Assembly (NCBI RefSeq): GCF_019139535.1
Contig: NZ_CP077073.1
Coordinates: 4,430,501-4,494,500, forward strand
Reading direction: 5' to 3'
From: Pseudomonas muyukensis
GTDB lineage: Bacteria > Pseudomonadota > Gammaproteobacteria > Pseudomonadales > Pseudomonadaceae
DNA length: 64,000 bases
Shown piece after piece: positions 17,796 through 26,154 of this stretch (position 1 is its first letter; every line of letters begins with the position of its first letter). Below the pieces are notes generated by a model, which did no database searches, was not told where the DNA came from, and was given only the letters and a program-made list of their open reading frames with translations. A program made the position numbers and the translations under genes.

Positions 17796-18671
17796 ATGTA
17801 CACCAAGAATTTCATCAACCCGTGCCCCGACTGGGCCACGGCCTTGCTCAACGGCTTCAGCCAGGTGCTGCTGCTGCGCAACCCGTTGTGCGGCCTGTGC
17901 TGCCTGCTGGCGATCCTGCTGACCGCGCCGAACCTGGTCGGCGGCGCCCTGCTCGGGGCCCTGGCCGGCCTGCTCACCGCCCAGCGCCGCGGCTACGAAC
18001 GCGCCGACCGCCAGGCCGGGCTGTACTGCTACAACGGCGTGCTCATCGGCCTGCTGATCAGCGCCGTGCTGCCCTGGTCGGCGATCCTGCCGCCGCTGAT
18101 CATCGCCGCCGGCGGCCTGTCGAGCATGCTCACCCACCAGTGGCGCAAGCGCGGCGGCAAGCTGCTGATCGCCTATACCGCGCCCTTCGTGCTGCTCGGC
18201 TGGGCCACCCTGCTGCTGGCCAGCCCCGCGGCCAACGGCCCGGTCGAGGCCGATGTGGCCTATGCCCTGCTGCGCGGGGTCGGGCAGATCTTCCTGCTGG
18301 ACAAGCCCATGGCCGGCCTGCTGATCGTCATCGGCCTGTACCTCGCCAACCCCTATGCCGCCACCTGGGCCCTGATCGGCTCAGCCATCGGCGGCGGTTT
18401 CGCCTTGCTGGCCGGTGAAACCCAGGCTGCCTGGCTGGGCCTGTATGGCTTCAACGCCGCGTTGGCCGCCCTGGCCTTCAGCCGCCAGGGCGAGAAACCC
18501 TGGGTGACCTTGCTTGCCATCGCCTGCGCCCTGCTGCTGCAAGCGCTGTTCAACCTGCTGCCGATTGCCGGGCTGACCGCCCCGTTCGTGACCGCCTGTT
18601 GGTTGATGCACCTGGGCAGCCACCTGGCCCGGCTCAACCAGCGTCGCGACGCGCCTCGCTTGCACAGCTGA
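17796..18671 (+). CDS. UT-family urea transporter
   Basis: The 291-residue inner-membrane protein has about 8-10 hydrophobic helices in two similar halves, each starting with an LLLRNP- or FLLDKP-type motif (GFSQVLLLRNPLCGL near residue 20; GVGQIFLLDKPMAGL near residue 160), the hallmark of UT-type urea channels. It would move urea, the by-product of AllA, across the membrane, which explains its place after the gcl operon. Direction cannot be told. No urease gene is in the window. Confidence 0.88.
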   Translation: MYTKNFINPCPDWATALLNGFSQVLLLRNPLCGLCCLLAILLTAPNLVGGALLGALAGLLTAQRRGYERADRQAGLYCYNGVLIGLLISAVLPWSAILPPLIIAAGGLSSMLTHQWRKRGGKLLIAYTAPFVLLGWATLLLASPAANGPVEADVAYALLRGVGQIFLLDKPMAGLLIVIGLYLANPYAATWALIGSAIGGGFALLAGETQAAWLGLYGFNAALAALAFSRQGEKPWVTLLAIACALLLQALFNLLPIAGLTAPFVTACWLMHLGSHLARLNQRRDAPRLHS

Positions 18672-18716
18672 AACCCAACCCCTAGGCTCTGCCCATTCGC
18701 ACAAGGGAACGAGCCC

Positions 18717-19538
18717 ATGGACAACCCCGCGAGCCTGCGCGAGCGGCTCTACGTCATCGTCTTCCAGACCGACACCACGGCCGGAAGGCGCTTCGACAAG
18801 ATTCTCCTGCTGATCATCCTGGCCAGCCTGGTCACGGTGATCCTCGACAGCATCGACGACGTGCACCAGAACTATGCCGGGCTGCTGGCCGGCATCGAGT
18901 GGGGCTTCACGGCGATCTTCCTCGCCGAGTACCTCACCCGCCTGTACTGCTCGCCCAAGCCGCTGCGCTACGCCTTCAGCTTCTACGGGCTGGTCGACCT
19001 GCTGGCGATCGTGCCGGGGATCATCGCCCTGTACTACAGCGACGCCCAGTACCTGCTGATGATCCGCGTGGTGCGCATGCTGCGGATCTTCCGCGTGCTC
19101 AAGCTCAGCCCCTACCTCAAGCAGGCCCACTACCTGCTGGCGGCGCTGCAGGGCAGCAAGCAGAAGATCATCGTGTTCCTGGTCAGCGTCTCGACCCTGG
19201 TCACCGTGTTCGGCACCCTGATGTACGTGATCGAAGGCCCCGAGCATGGCTTTACCAGCATCCCCAAGGGCATCTACTGGGCCATCGTCACCCTGACCAC
19301 CGTGGGTTTTGGCGACATCGTGCCGAAGACCCCGCTGGGCCAGGTGCTGTCGTCGCTGGTGATGATCACCGGTTACTCGATCATCGCCGTGCCCACCGGC
19401 ATCTTCACCGCCGAGCTGGCCAATGCCCTGCGCGGCGAGCAGTTGCAGCATGACTGCCCGAGCTGCGCCAAGAAGCACCATGAGCACGGCGCGGCGTTCT
19501 GTTCGCGGTGTGGCAATGCGTTGTTTGCAAAGCTGTGA
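18717..19538 (+). CDS. Voltage-gated potassium channel with C-terminal zinc ribbon
   Basis: The 273-residue protein has six membrane segments. An S4-like helix with spaced arginines (RVVRMLRIFRVLKL, residues 117-130) precedes a pore loop with the K+ selectivity filter TTVGFGD at 194-200. After S6 a short tail carries two cysteine pairs (CPSC and CSRC) that should form a zinc ribbon. The ribbon is unusual enough to note; its role is unknown. It is 45 bases after the urea transporter gene and may be cotranscribed. Confidence 0.9.
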   Translation: MDNPASLRERLYVIVFQTDTTAGRRFDKILLLIILASLVTVILDSIDDVHQNYAGLLAGIEWGFTAIFLAEYLTRLYCSPKPLRYAFSFYGLVDLLAIVPGIIALYYSDAQYLLMIRVVRMLRIFRVLKLSPYLKQAHYLLAALQGSKQKIIVFLVSVSTLVTVFGTLMYVIEGPEHGFTSIPKGIYWAIVTLTTVGFGDIVPKTPLGQVLSSLVMITGYSIIAVPTGIFTAELANALRGEQLQHDCPSCAKKHHEHGAAFCSRCGNALFAKL

Positions 19539-19540
19539 AG

Positions 19541-19590
19541 CGTTCGCCGGCAAGCCGGCCCCTAGCGCAGGGCCGGCTTGCCGGCGAACA
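19541..19590. repeat. Perfect long hairpin (GTTCGCCGGCAAGCCGGCCC)
   Basis: A 20-bp perfect stem with an 8-base loop starts two bases after the channel gene stop. It belongs to the second REP family in this window (gccggcttgccggcgaac). It is likely the transcript end of the channel gene. Confidence 0.8.
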
Positions 19591-19703
19591 GGGCGACACC
19601 GACATAACCAAAGACCGTTTTGTTCTTTAGCCCGCGCAAAGCCACCCGCTATAGTCGCTGGCATATCGCCAACCCTTTGAACCAGAACAAGGAATTCGCC
19701 CCA

Positions 19704-20702
19704 GTGAAAAAACTGTTAAGTGCCTCGCTCCTGACCGCCGGCCTTGCCCTGGGCAACCTCGCCCAAGCCGCGCCCACCCTACTCAACGTCTCTTACGACG
19801 TGATGCGCGACTTCTACAAGGACTACAACCCGGCGTTCCAGAAACACTGGCAAGCCGAGCACAACGAGAAGGTCAACGTGCAGATGTCCTTCGGCGGTTC
19901 GAGCAAGCAGGCCCGCGCGGTGATCGATGGCCTGCCGGCCGATGTCATCACCATGAACATGGCCACCGACATCAACGCCCTGGTCGACAACGGCAAGCTG
20001 GTGCCGGACAACTGGGTCACGCGCCTGCCGAACAACAGCGCGCCGTTCACCTCGGCCACCGTGTTCATCGTGCGCAAGGGCAACCCCAAGGCGCTGAAGG
20101 ACTGGCCCGACCTGCTCAAGGACGGCGTGCAGGTGATCGTGCCCAACCCAAAGACCTCGGGCAACGGCCGCTACACCTACCTCTCGGCCTGGGGCTACGT
20201 GCTCAAGCAGGGCGGTGACGAGGCCAAGGCCCGCGACTTCGTCGGCAAGCTGTTCAAGCAGGCGCCGGTGCTCGACACCGGTGGCCGCGCCGCCACCACC
20301 ACCTTCATGACCAACCAGATCGGCGATGTGCTGGTCACCTTCGAGAACGAAGCCGAGATGATCGCCCGCGAGTTCGGCCGCGACCAGTTCGAGGTGGTCT
20401 ACCCGAGCGTGTCGGCCGAGGCCGAGCCGCCGGTGAGCGTGGTCGACAAGGTGGTGGCCAGGAAAGGCACCCAGGCTGTGGCCGAGGAATACCTGAAGTA
20501 CCTGTGGTCGCCAGCGGCCCAGGAAATTGCCGCCAACAACTACCTGCGCCCGCGTGACGCGACGGTGTTGGCCAAGTACACCGACCGCTTCCCGAAAGTG
20601 GATTTCCTCTCGGTGGAAAAAACCTTCGGTGACTGGCGCACCGTGCAGAAGACCCACTTCAACGACGGCGGCGTGTTCGACCAGATCTACACCGACAAGT
20701 AA
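19704..20702 (+). CDS. sbp: Periplasmic sulfate/thiosulfate-binding protein
   Basis: The 332-residue precursor has a signal peptide (KKLLSASLLTAGLALGNLAQA) and a mature part that opens TLLNVSYDVMRDFY. FGGSSKQARAV, the ADVITMNMATDI block and NPKTSGNGRYTYL are classic for sulfate ABC-transporter binding proteins. The start is GTG at 19704, since the upstream codons are not signal-peptide-like. No permease or ATPase gene follows, so it is an orphan solute-binding protein that must share a transporter elsewhere. Sulfur-limitation control is likely but not visible. Confidence 0.92.
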   Translation: MKKLLSASLLTAGLALGNLAQAAPTLLNVSYDVMRDFYKDYNPAFQKHWQAEHNEKVNVQMSFGGSSKQARAVIDGLPADVITMNMATDINALVDNGKLVPDNWVTRLPNNSAPFTSATVFIVRKGNPKALKDWPDLLKDGVQVIVPNPKTSGNGRYTYLSAWGYVLKQGGDEAKARDFVGKLFKQAPVLDTGGRAATTTFMTNQIGDVLVTFENEAEMIAREFGRDQFEVVYPSVSAEAEPPVSVVDKVVARKGTQAVAEEYLKYLWSPAAQEIAANNYLRPRDATVLAKYTDRFPKVDFLSVEKTFGDWRTVQKTHFNDGGVFDQIYTDK

Positions 20703-20736
20703 GCCTCCTTCGCCAGCATTACCCGGCTCCTGCACC

Positions 20737-20766
20737 TGTAGGAGCCAGCCTTGCTGGCGAACAGCC
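20737..20766. repeat. Single REP unit (TGTAGGAGCCAGCCTTGCTGGCGAAC)
   Basis: A short REP hairpin (gccagccttgctggc) lies between convergent sbp and the methyltransferase gene and probably terminates both. Confidence 0.65.
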
Positions 20767-20771
20767 CGCCC

Positions 20772-21701
20772 TCAAGGCTGCTGGCGAAACACCAACGCCT
20801 TCAACCCACCTTCAGGGTCGGCATCGGCAAACTCCGGCGGGTTCGCCAACCGCTCGACGAACGCCAACCCCGGCGCCTGCTCGGCCATGCCATCGATCAA
20901 GAACTGCGGCCCGATCCCTGGATCGTTGACGCAGGCCAGCACCGTCCCCCCCTCGTGCAACAACTCCGGCAACCGCCGCAGGATCTTGGCGTAGTCCTGG
21001 GTCAGCACGAAGCTGCCGCGCTGGAAGGTCGGCGGGTCGATGATGATCAGGTCGTACGGCCCGTACTTGCGCACCTTGCCCCACGACTTGAACAGCTCAT
21101 GCCCCAGGTATGCCACGCGCGAGGCGTCATGGCCATTGAGCCGATGGTTGTCGCGCCCGCGCGACAGCGCCGACTTGGCCATGTCCAGGTTGACCACCTG
21201 CTCGGCGCCACCGGCAATCGCCGCCACCGAGAACCCGCAGGTGTAGGCGAACAGGTTGAGTACCCGCTTGCCCGCCGCCTGCTCGCGCACCCAGCGCCGG
21301 CCATAACGCATGTCCAGGAACAGGCCGTTGTTCTGGCGCACGCCGAGGTCGAGCAGGTAGCGCAGGCCATCCTCGACCACCTCGCGCTGCTGGCAAGGTT
21401 CGCCGAGCAACCATTGGCCCGGGCTGTCGGGCAGGTAGCGGTGTTGCAGCAGCATGGCCTGGCCGGTCCACTGCGGCCGTTCGGCCAGGGCGCGCAGCAT
21501 CGCCTCGAGCTCGGCCAACTGGCCCTCGGGCGGCTCGCGAAACAGCGCCACCAGCAGCACGCCATCAAGCCAGTCGACGGTGATCTGCTCCAGCCCCGGC
21601 CAGCAGCGGCCACGGCCATGGAATAGGCGACGGGTTTCGCTCGGGGCGGGGTCGAGGGCGGCGAGCAGGTGCTGCTCGAGGGTAACGATGGCTGGGCTCA
21701 T
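20772..21701 (-). CDS. Class I SAM-dependent methyltransferase (RlmK/RlmI-like)
   Basis: This 309-residue protein has a Rossmann methyltransferase core. VLNLFAYTCGFSVAA near residue 147 is motif I, VNLDMAKSAL near 168 binds the SAM ribose, and IIIDPPTFQRGSF near 220 is the NPPY-like catalytic region. The GLFLDMRYGRRWV block before motif I resembles 23S rRNA cytosine/guanine methyltransferases of the YccW/RlmK group. The N-terminal PUA domain of RlmI is absent, so the RNA target is uncertain. Confidence 0.85.
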   Translation of the reverse strand: MSPAIVTLEQHLLAALDPAPSETRRLFHGRGRCWPGLEQITVDWLDGVLLVALFREPPEGQLAELEAMLRALAERPQWTGQAMLLQHRYLPDSPGQWLLGEPCQQREVVEDGLRYLLDLGVRQNNGLFLDMRYGRRWVREQAAGKRVLNLFAYTCGFSVAAIAGGAEQVVNLDMAKSALSRGRDNHRLNGHDASRVAYLGHELFKSWGKVRKYGPYDLIIIDPPTFQRGSFVLTQDYAKILRRLPELLHEGGTVLACVNDPGIGPQFLIDGMAEQAPGLAFVERLANPPEFADADPEGGLKALVFRQQP

Positions 21702-21861
21702 GGAGGTCTTGGATCAGGCAAAAACGCCATTCTACCCGCTCGATACCGGCACTGGCCGCCATTGATGAACAGGATGAGTGGATTGGCGCCATTTTTGTCG
21801 CTTTTTTCCCAGCCAGGTACTGGGGATAGTGCCGCCCTCCCCTTTGCAAACGGAATTGCCC

Positions 21862-22491
21862 ATGCGCCCGCTCAAGGTCGAATTTTTCCACGATGCCGTC
21901 TGTGCCTGGTGTTTCGTGCTGGCGCCACGCCTGCAAGCGCTGCAGGCCGAACTGAACCTGGACATCCAGCACCGCACCTTCATCCTGCAAACCAGCCGCG
22001 AGGCGATGATCGAGCGCTTCGGCTCGATGACCCAGGCCAAGCAGACCATCCTCGAGCACTGGCGCGCCTGCGCCGAGGCCGAAGACACCCCGCGCATCAA
22101 TATCGAGGGCATGCGCCAACAGGCCTTCGACTACCCCACCGGCCTGCTCGCCGGCCTGGCCTGCCAGGCCGCCACGCTGCTGGCCGGCAACCCCGGCCAC
22201 GCCAGGATGTTCGAACGCCTGCAAGAGGCGCACCTGGTGGAAAACCGCAATATCGGCGACCACGCCACGGTGCTGACCCTTGCCGAGGAAGCGGGCCTGG
22301 ACACCGCCGCATTCGCCTTGGCGTTCTACGAGCAGGCGCCACAACTGCTGCACGACGAGCTGGCGTTGGGTCAGCGCCTGGGCATCCGTTCGGTGCCCAG
22401 CCTGGTGATCGACGGGCGCTACCTGGTATCAGGCGCCCTGGGCCTGGATGAGTTGCGCCAGGCCATCGTTCGCGTGCGCGAGGCGCAGTAG
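21862..22491 (+). CDS. DsbA-family (FrnE-like) thiol oxidoreductase
   Basis: The 209-residue cytoplasmic-type protein has a thioredoxin fold start (LKVEFFHDAVCAWCF) with a CAWC redox motif at residues 14-17, a helical insert, and the SVPSLVIDGRYLVSGA block with the cis-proline near residue 178. No signal peptide is present, which argues for a FrnE-like or 2-hydroxychromene-isomerase-like role rather than periplasmic disulfide formation. ATG 21862 is chosen over an upstream frame start because homology begins here. Confidence 0.87.
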   Translation: MRPLKVEFFHDAVCAWCFVLAPRLQALQAELNLDIQHRTFILQTSREAMIERFGSMTQAKQTILEHWRACAEAEDTPRINIEGMRQQAFDYPTGLLAGLACQAATLLAGNPGHARMFERLQEAHLVENRNIGDHATVLTLAEEAGLDTAAFALAFYEQAPQLLHDELALGQRLGIRSVPSLVIDGRYLVSGALGLDELRQAIVRVREAQ

Positions 22492-22501
22492 GCGGGCAGC
22501 C

Positions 22502-23404
22502 TCACGGCTCGGCGGGGCACTGCTGCCGGCAACCCTGGCGCAGGCCCTGGGCCAGCCGCTGCACCTGTGGGCTATGCCGAGAGGCTTCTGGATAGCCTAT
22601 GTACATCGGCACCTCGCGTGTCTGCTGGTGCTGCAGCTTGACCCGCCGCAAGCGCCCTTGGCGCAGCCCAGGGTTCACGCAGTGTTCCGGCAACCAGGCA
22701 AAACCCAGCCCCTGTTCGACAAAGCGTTCGGCGGTTGCCAGGCTGCTTACCGTCCAACGCTGGGAGGTGCCCAGCCAACCGCTGTTTTGCGAGTGACGGA
22801 TGCCAGAGTCGCGAATCACCACCTGGCGATGCGGCCTGATGTCATCCAGGCTCAGCTTGCCCTGCGCCAGGGCCAACGGATGCTCGGCGCCCGCCACGCA
22901 GACCAGGGTGATGTTCAGCAGCAGCTCCTGCACGTAACCCGCCGGCAGGCGGCTGGCGATGGCCAGTTCGACCTTGCCGTCCTCGAGCAGCTCGCACGCC
23001 CCGGAAAGCGCAGGTTCGTACAAACGGATGCGCTGATCCGGGTAGTCCTCGGCGAACGCCACCAGCGCCTGCTGCAGCACTTCGAGGGGGAACAATACAT
23101 CCACTGCCAGCGCCTGTTCGCTGAACAACCCCGGTTGGTACTGGTTGGCCAGGTGCTCGAGCTTCTGCGCCGCGCCGAGCAGGTGCTTGGCCTGGGGCAA
23201 CAGCGCCTGGCCCAGAGGGGTGAGCACGGCCTTGCGCCCCTCGATGACGAACAACTCCTGGCCGAGCAACTGCGCCATGCGGTTGACCGCGTGGCTGACC
23301 GCCGACTGCGACTTGAACAGGCGCTCGCCGGCTTGCTGGAAGCCGCCGCATTCGACGGTGCAGACGAATGCCCGCCATTGTTCGAGACTGATTTTGGAAA
23401 ACAT
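22502..23404 (-). CDS. LysR-family transcriptional regulator
   Basis: The 300-residue protein has an N-terminal LysR helix-turn-helix (residues 5-62; AGERLFKSQSAVSHAVNRMAQLLG) and a periplasmic-binding-like effector domain after about residue 90. The start at 23404 (MFSKISLEQWRAF) places the HTH at the usual distance. It is convergent with the DsbA-like gene, the stops being only ten bases apart. No target is evident; it also borders the CDI island and is the last high-GC gene before it. Confidence 0.9.
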   Translation of the reverse strand: MFSKISLEQWRAFVCTVECGGFQQAGERLFKSQSAVSHAVNRMAQLLGQELFVIEGRKAVLTPLGQALLPQAKHLLGAAQKLEHLANQYQPGLFSEQALAVDVLFPLEVLQQALVAFAEDYPDQRIRLYEPALSGACELLEDGKVELAIASRLPAGYVQELLLNITLVCVAGAEHPLALAQGKLSLDDIRPHRQVVIRDSGIRHSQNSGWLGTSQRWTVSSLATAERFVEQGLGFAWLPEHCVNPGLRQGRLRRVKLQHQQTREVPMYIGYPEASRHSPQVQRLAQGLRQGCRQQCPAEP

Positions 23405-23493
23405 GACGACTTCCTTGTTCTGGACGGCGGCCGGTAACAGGCGGGGGTAGGTATTTTCCCTCCGGGAAAATAGATTCACCCTTTTGCGCTGAA

Positions 23494-23844
23494 TCAATCA
23501 ACAGAGAATGATGAAAAATAAAATGACACCCTTTCGCCCTCAAGGTCGCTAAATCTATAACGCACCCTATCAAGACCAGAGTCCAACTTGTCTACATGCA
23601 TATGCATCAGCTGAGTCAACCCGCCACCAAAATCTTCAATCGCAAGCTGGCTGACATCGAAGAACCTCACACGCACAACAGCGCCACCTATTTCTTCAGG
23701 TACCGAAACGGATAGAAACAGGTCATAGGCCACTCCCTCATCATTCAATTGAATATCGATAGAACGCAAGCAATTATGAGCAACCAACACCTCATTCAAC
23801 TCAGCACTGTGCACTGCCCTTCCCCCTGTTTCCCTCAACCCCAT
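23494..23844 (-). CDS. Orphan immunity-type protein at the end of the CDI tail (unrecognised)
   Basis: The 116-residue acidic protein (LNEVLVAHNCLRSIDIQLN; RVRFFDVSQLAIEDFGGG) is not a family I recognise with certainty. Its AT-rich composition, size and position, last in a run of immunity-sized genes behind cdiA on the same strand, suggest an orphan immunity protein. No toxin end directly precedes it. ATG versus a downstream start is unsure; residues 1-8 are weakly supported. Confidence 0.55.
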   Translation of the reverse strand: MGLRETGGRAVHSAELNEVLVAHNCLRSIDIQLNDEGVAYDLFLSVSVPEEIGGAVVRVRFFDVSQLAIEDFGGGLTQLMHMHVDKLDSGLDRVRYRFSDLEGERVSFYFSSFSVD

Positions 23845-23886
23845 TCAATCTCTACTTTCCGTTAATTGACAGCTCAACCTGAATTC

Positions 23887-24000
23887 CTATACCGCCGCCA
23901 GATGCCAACACAAACAATACAGCTTATTCATATTCTTCCAAATCACTAGCAAGCCACGACTCTCCGCACTATCAAGATAAAACTTTACTACCAGCCGAAT
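23887..24000 (-). pseudogene. Truncated C-terminal remnant abutting a half-repeat
   Basis: An open frame of 37 codons (KFYLDSAESRGLLVIWKNM, then a stop at 23887-23889) begins exactly where the TTAGAGC end of a decayed palindromic repeat starts at 24001. It reads like the C-terminal end of a lost protein, cut at the repeat as in the other cassettes. Family unknown. Confidence 0.35.
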
Positions 24001-24040
24001 TTAGAGCAGCAAAAATAATTCCGCCTTATTCTCCTTGCCC
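24001..24040. repeat. Decayed half copy of the CDI-tail palindromic repeat
   Basis: ttagagcagcaaaaataattccgcctta corresponds to the right terminal arm (ttagagtaggaaaaataaatccgcccc) of the six full copies at 24516-27956, with several substitutions. Confidence 0.5.
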
Positions 24041-24080
24041 TGCGCTCCCTGGATGGCACGTTCGCGCTTATTGTGAAACA

Positions 24081-24440
24081 TCAAGCCAAACAAAATTTCG
24101 CCAAGTAACAAAACACTTCCGCAGCATCTACCAGCATCGCCGCCTCATCTTCGATCAATTGACAAAACCCTCTATTTTTAAAATGAGCGTACACCTCCAC
24201 AAACTCAGAAGCAATATCTTGAGTAAACGGATCCTCCGCTACAAACTCCAACCCAGCTTTTACAGGAATTATAAACAATGAGACATAGGCGGCCAAGCGA
24301 ACGTCCTCGACTTTAGATTGAAAATAGTTTTCCATCTCATCATAGGCGTAACCAAACGCCTGATACAATGTCAGGCTTCGCTCACCACCCCCTCGCTGAA
24401 ACATTAGCTCCACCTCGGACCTAATCTCTAAATATTTCAT
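24081..24440 (-). CDS. Orphan immunity-type protein (helical, 119 aa)
   Basis: The 119-residue mostly helical protein (LYQAFGYAYDEMENYF; AAYVSLFIIPVKAGLEF) has the size and amphipathic pattern of polymorphic-toxin immunity proteins; an Imm3-like fold is possible but not certain. Its ATG overlaps the TGA of a short upstream open frame (ATGA). That overlap is the usual toxin-immunity junction, and the frame ends VPKCSVDVFARFLGDR. A palindromic repeat lies upstream at 24516-24632. Confidence 0.6.
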   Translation of the reverse strand: MKYLEIRSEVELMFQRGGGERSLTLYQAFGYAYDEMENYFQSKVEDVRLAAYVSLFIIPVKAGLEFVAEDPFTQDIASEFVEVYAHFKNRGFCQLIEDEAAMLVDAAEVFCYLAKFCLA

Positions 24441-24497
24441 CTATCACCTAAAAATCGCGCAAATACATCAACTGAACATTTGGGCACCTTTCCCTTA
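24438..24497 (-). pseudogene. Toxin C-terminal remnant (about 20 codons)
   Basis: The frame ending VPKCSVDVFARFLGDR-stop overlaps the start of the 24081-24440 gene by four bases. An in-frame TAG lies just upstream, so nearly all of the supposed toxin domain is lost. The interpretation rests on the overlap and cassette context. Confidence 0.35.
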
Positions 24498-24515
24498 ACC
24501 TAACCGAAAAAGGCG

Positions 24516-24632
24516 AAAAAGGGGACAGATTTATTTTCTCCACTCTAATTTCGGCCTGCCCTGCATGGCTGCTAGATCCCTTCGCCGCTAGGAGCCGAAA
24601 TTAAAGTAGAAAAAATAAATCCGCCCCCTTTT
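24516..24632. repeat. CDI-tail palindromic repeat, copy 1
   Basis: This 117-bp element has ~40-bp imperfect terminal inverted repeats (aaaaaggggacagatttatt at the left, its complement at the right) and a ~35-bp core. Copies 2-6 lie at 25053, 25977, 26879, 27503 and 27842. It is extended on the right by small ttttccgtc duplications. Confidence 0.85.
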
Positions 24633-24677
24633 CCGTCTTTTTCCGTCCCTTTTTCCACCCTACCACCAACATATGAA

Positions 24678-25025
24678 CTACCTGAACTCCATATATTCTG
24701 AATAAGCATCTAGCGGCACTGTAGCGCTCAAATACGCCGAAAAAGCATCAATCAGTCGAGCAATCTCGCCATCAAACTTCCCGGGCAATAGACCAAGCAC
24801 ATCATCCAGCTCGCAACATTCCATAACCAGATCACAGACAACAGAGGAAATTCCTTTCTCTCTCAAAATATTTGACACCCCAGGCGAGAACAACAAGCGC
24901 TCTGCCTCACCCAGCTCTACTACACCATTCCTAACTGACACAAGCAACCCAATCGAAGCCATCGCTACAAATCGCCCTGCCTCCTCCCTATTAAGAATCT
25001 TTATCTTCAGATAAAAGTTGGTCAC
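24678..25025 (-). CDS. Orphan immunity-type protein (DUF3969-like)
   Basis: The 115-residue protein (MASIGLLVSVRNGVVELGEAERLLFSPGV; CELDDVLGLLPGKFDGEIARL) resembles the DUF3969 pattern of a short helical protein with an ELxD motif, a group found among immunity proteins. It starts with GTG 25025. Only about eight codons of a preceding frame (AEIELE-stop) separate it from repeat copy 2, so its toxin partner is almost wholly gone. Confidence 0.55.
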   Translation of the reverse strand: MTNFYLKIKILNREEAGRFVAMASIGLLVSVRNGVVELGEAERLLFSPGVSNILREKGISSVVCDLVMECCELDDVLGLLPGKFDGEIARLIDAFSAYLSATVPLDAYSEYMEFR

Positions 25026-25052
25026 TTTACATTACTCCAGCTCGATTTCAGC

Positions 25053-25168
25053 AAAAAGGGGACAGATTTATTTCCCCTACTCTAATCCCCGCCCACCTAC
25101 ATGACAGCTAGCTCCCTTCGCTGCCAGGAACCGGAATTAGAGTAGGAAAAATAAATCCGTCCCCTTTT
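25053..25168. repeat. CDI-tail palindromic repeat, copy 2
   Basis: This is a 116-bp copy with the same terminal inverted repeats and core (cctacatgacagctag). Its right arm is read as the C-terminal codons of the immunity gene at 25137, showing that it replaced that gene's original end. Confidence 0.85.
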
Positions 25169-25643
25169 CCCCACGCACTTCATGGAACGTGACCACCGGC
25201 CCATACTCCTGATCGGAGTTGGTAGCCTCAACGTGAAATCTTCTATCCGGGAATCGCTCCTTTAACACCATTCGCCAGGACATAGCCAGCACATTGGAAA
25301 GTTGCTCAAATACAACCTCACCCACGGAAGATCCACACCCTGAAAACACATCATAAAGATGAGTGTGATTCAACATTTTTTCAACTCCGGCTTTATCGCC
25401 TGAAAAATGCTGCAGCCAGATGCGAAACGCGGCCTCATCAAATTTCATGGCTAATATCACCGAATCCTCAAACACAACAAAATCCGGAAATAGCCACTTA
25501 CAAAAAATCAAACTATCCTCTGGGCTTACGACATCCTCAACATAAGAAAATATGTCAATAGACTCAGGATCCTGCCAGCCAGCTCGCCAAGCCTCAAATT
25601 TTTTTAGCCCTATTATTTCCGCAAAAAATTTAACTGTTTTCAT
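25137..25643 (-). CDS. Orphan immunity-type protein with repeat-derived C-terminus
   Basis: The 168-residue protein (AWRAGWQDPESIDIFSYVED; SLIFCKWLFPDFVVFED) begins with an ATGA overlap onto the toxin fragment at 25640, the standard toxin-immunity arrangement, so it is inferred to neutralise that toxin. The last ~11 residues (EKGTDLFFLL) are encoded by palindromic repeat copy 2, so the natural C-terminus was cut or extended by the repeat. Whether the protein still works is unclear. I do not recognise its family. Confidence 0.6.
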   Translation of the reverse strand: MKTVKFFAEIIGLKKFEAWRAGWQDPESIDIFSYVEDVVSPEDSLIFCKWLFPDFVVFEDSVILAMKFDEAAFRIWLQHFSGDKAGVEKMLNHTHLYDVFSGCGSSVGEVVFEQLSNVLAMSWRMVLKERFPDRRFHVEATNSDQEYGPVVTFHEVRGEKGTDLFFLL

Positions 25644-25976
25644 GGTATCTCTTCCAAGGTTGCTGGTCTTGGTGGTAGTTTTGAGGAAGGCGACTGAACT
25701 CTAATCGATCCATCCGGCAACTTGTTACGCCCATACTCAATAACATGAGGTGTTGGAATATTCGTATGGGCTGCCCCTGTTACGTCAACTCGCTTCAAGA
25801 TCATCCCTTGTGAGTCATAAACCGCGTAACTAGTAATATTCCTTCGATTGTCAGCTCTGTAAAGAGTCCCATTAGCTGGCCCGTTTACCTTATCGAAGTT
25901 CCCACTCACCTTGGTCGCATTCTCTAGAGGTCCACCGATGAGATTGGCAGCATTGCGAGGATTCGGAAGCGCAGCG
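25640..25976 (-). pseudogene. Orphan CdiA-CT toxin fragment (polymorphic toxin type 24-like)
   Basis: About 110 codons remain of a toxin tip. The core reads KVNGPANGTLYRAD, YAVYDSQGMILKRVDV and AHTNIPTPHVIEYGRN, resembling the polymorphic toxin type 24 pattern. Upstream the frame continues through ALPNPRNAANLIGGP and stops at a TAA within repeat copy 3. No signal, secretion or Hint domain is attached, so it can be delivered only after recombination with cdiA. A GTG at 25909 could start an 89-residue product, but that is doubtful. Confidence 0.6.
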
Positions 25977-26091
25977 AAAAGGGGACAGATTTATTTTCCC
26001 TGCTCTAATCTCGCCCTACCTACATGTAGGCTAGATCCGTTCGCCGCCAGGAACCGAAATTAGAGTAGGAAAAATAAATCCGCCCCCTTTT
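25977..26091. repeat. CDI-tail palindromic repeat, copy 3
   Basis: This 115-bp copy has a core variant (cctacatgtaggctag) that is itself partly palindromic. Its right end runs into three tandem gccccctttt-cccgtc duplications to about 26145. Its left end supplies the stop codon upstream of the toxin fragment at 25640. Confidence 0.85.
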
Positions 26092-26154
26092 CCCGTCGCC
26101 CCCTTTTCCCGTCGCCCCCTTTTCCCGCCCCGCCCCTTTTGTTTACCCCTTTTT

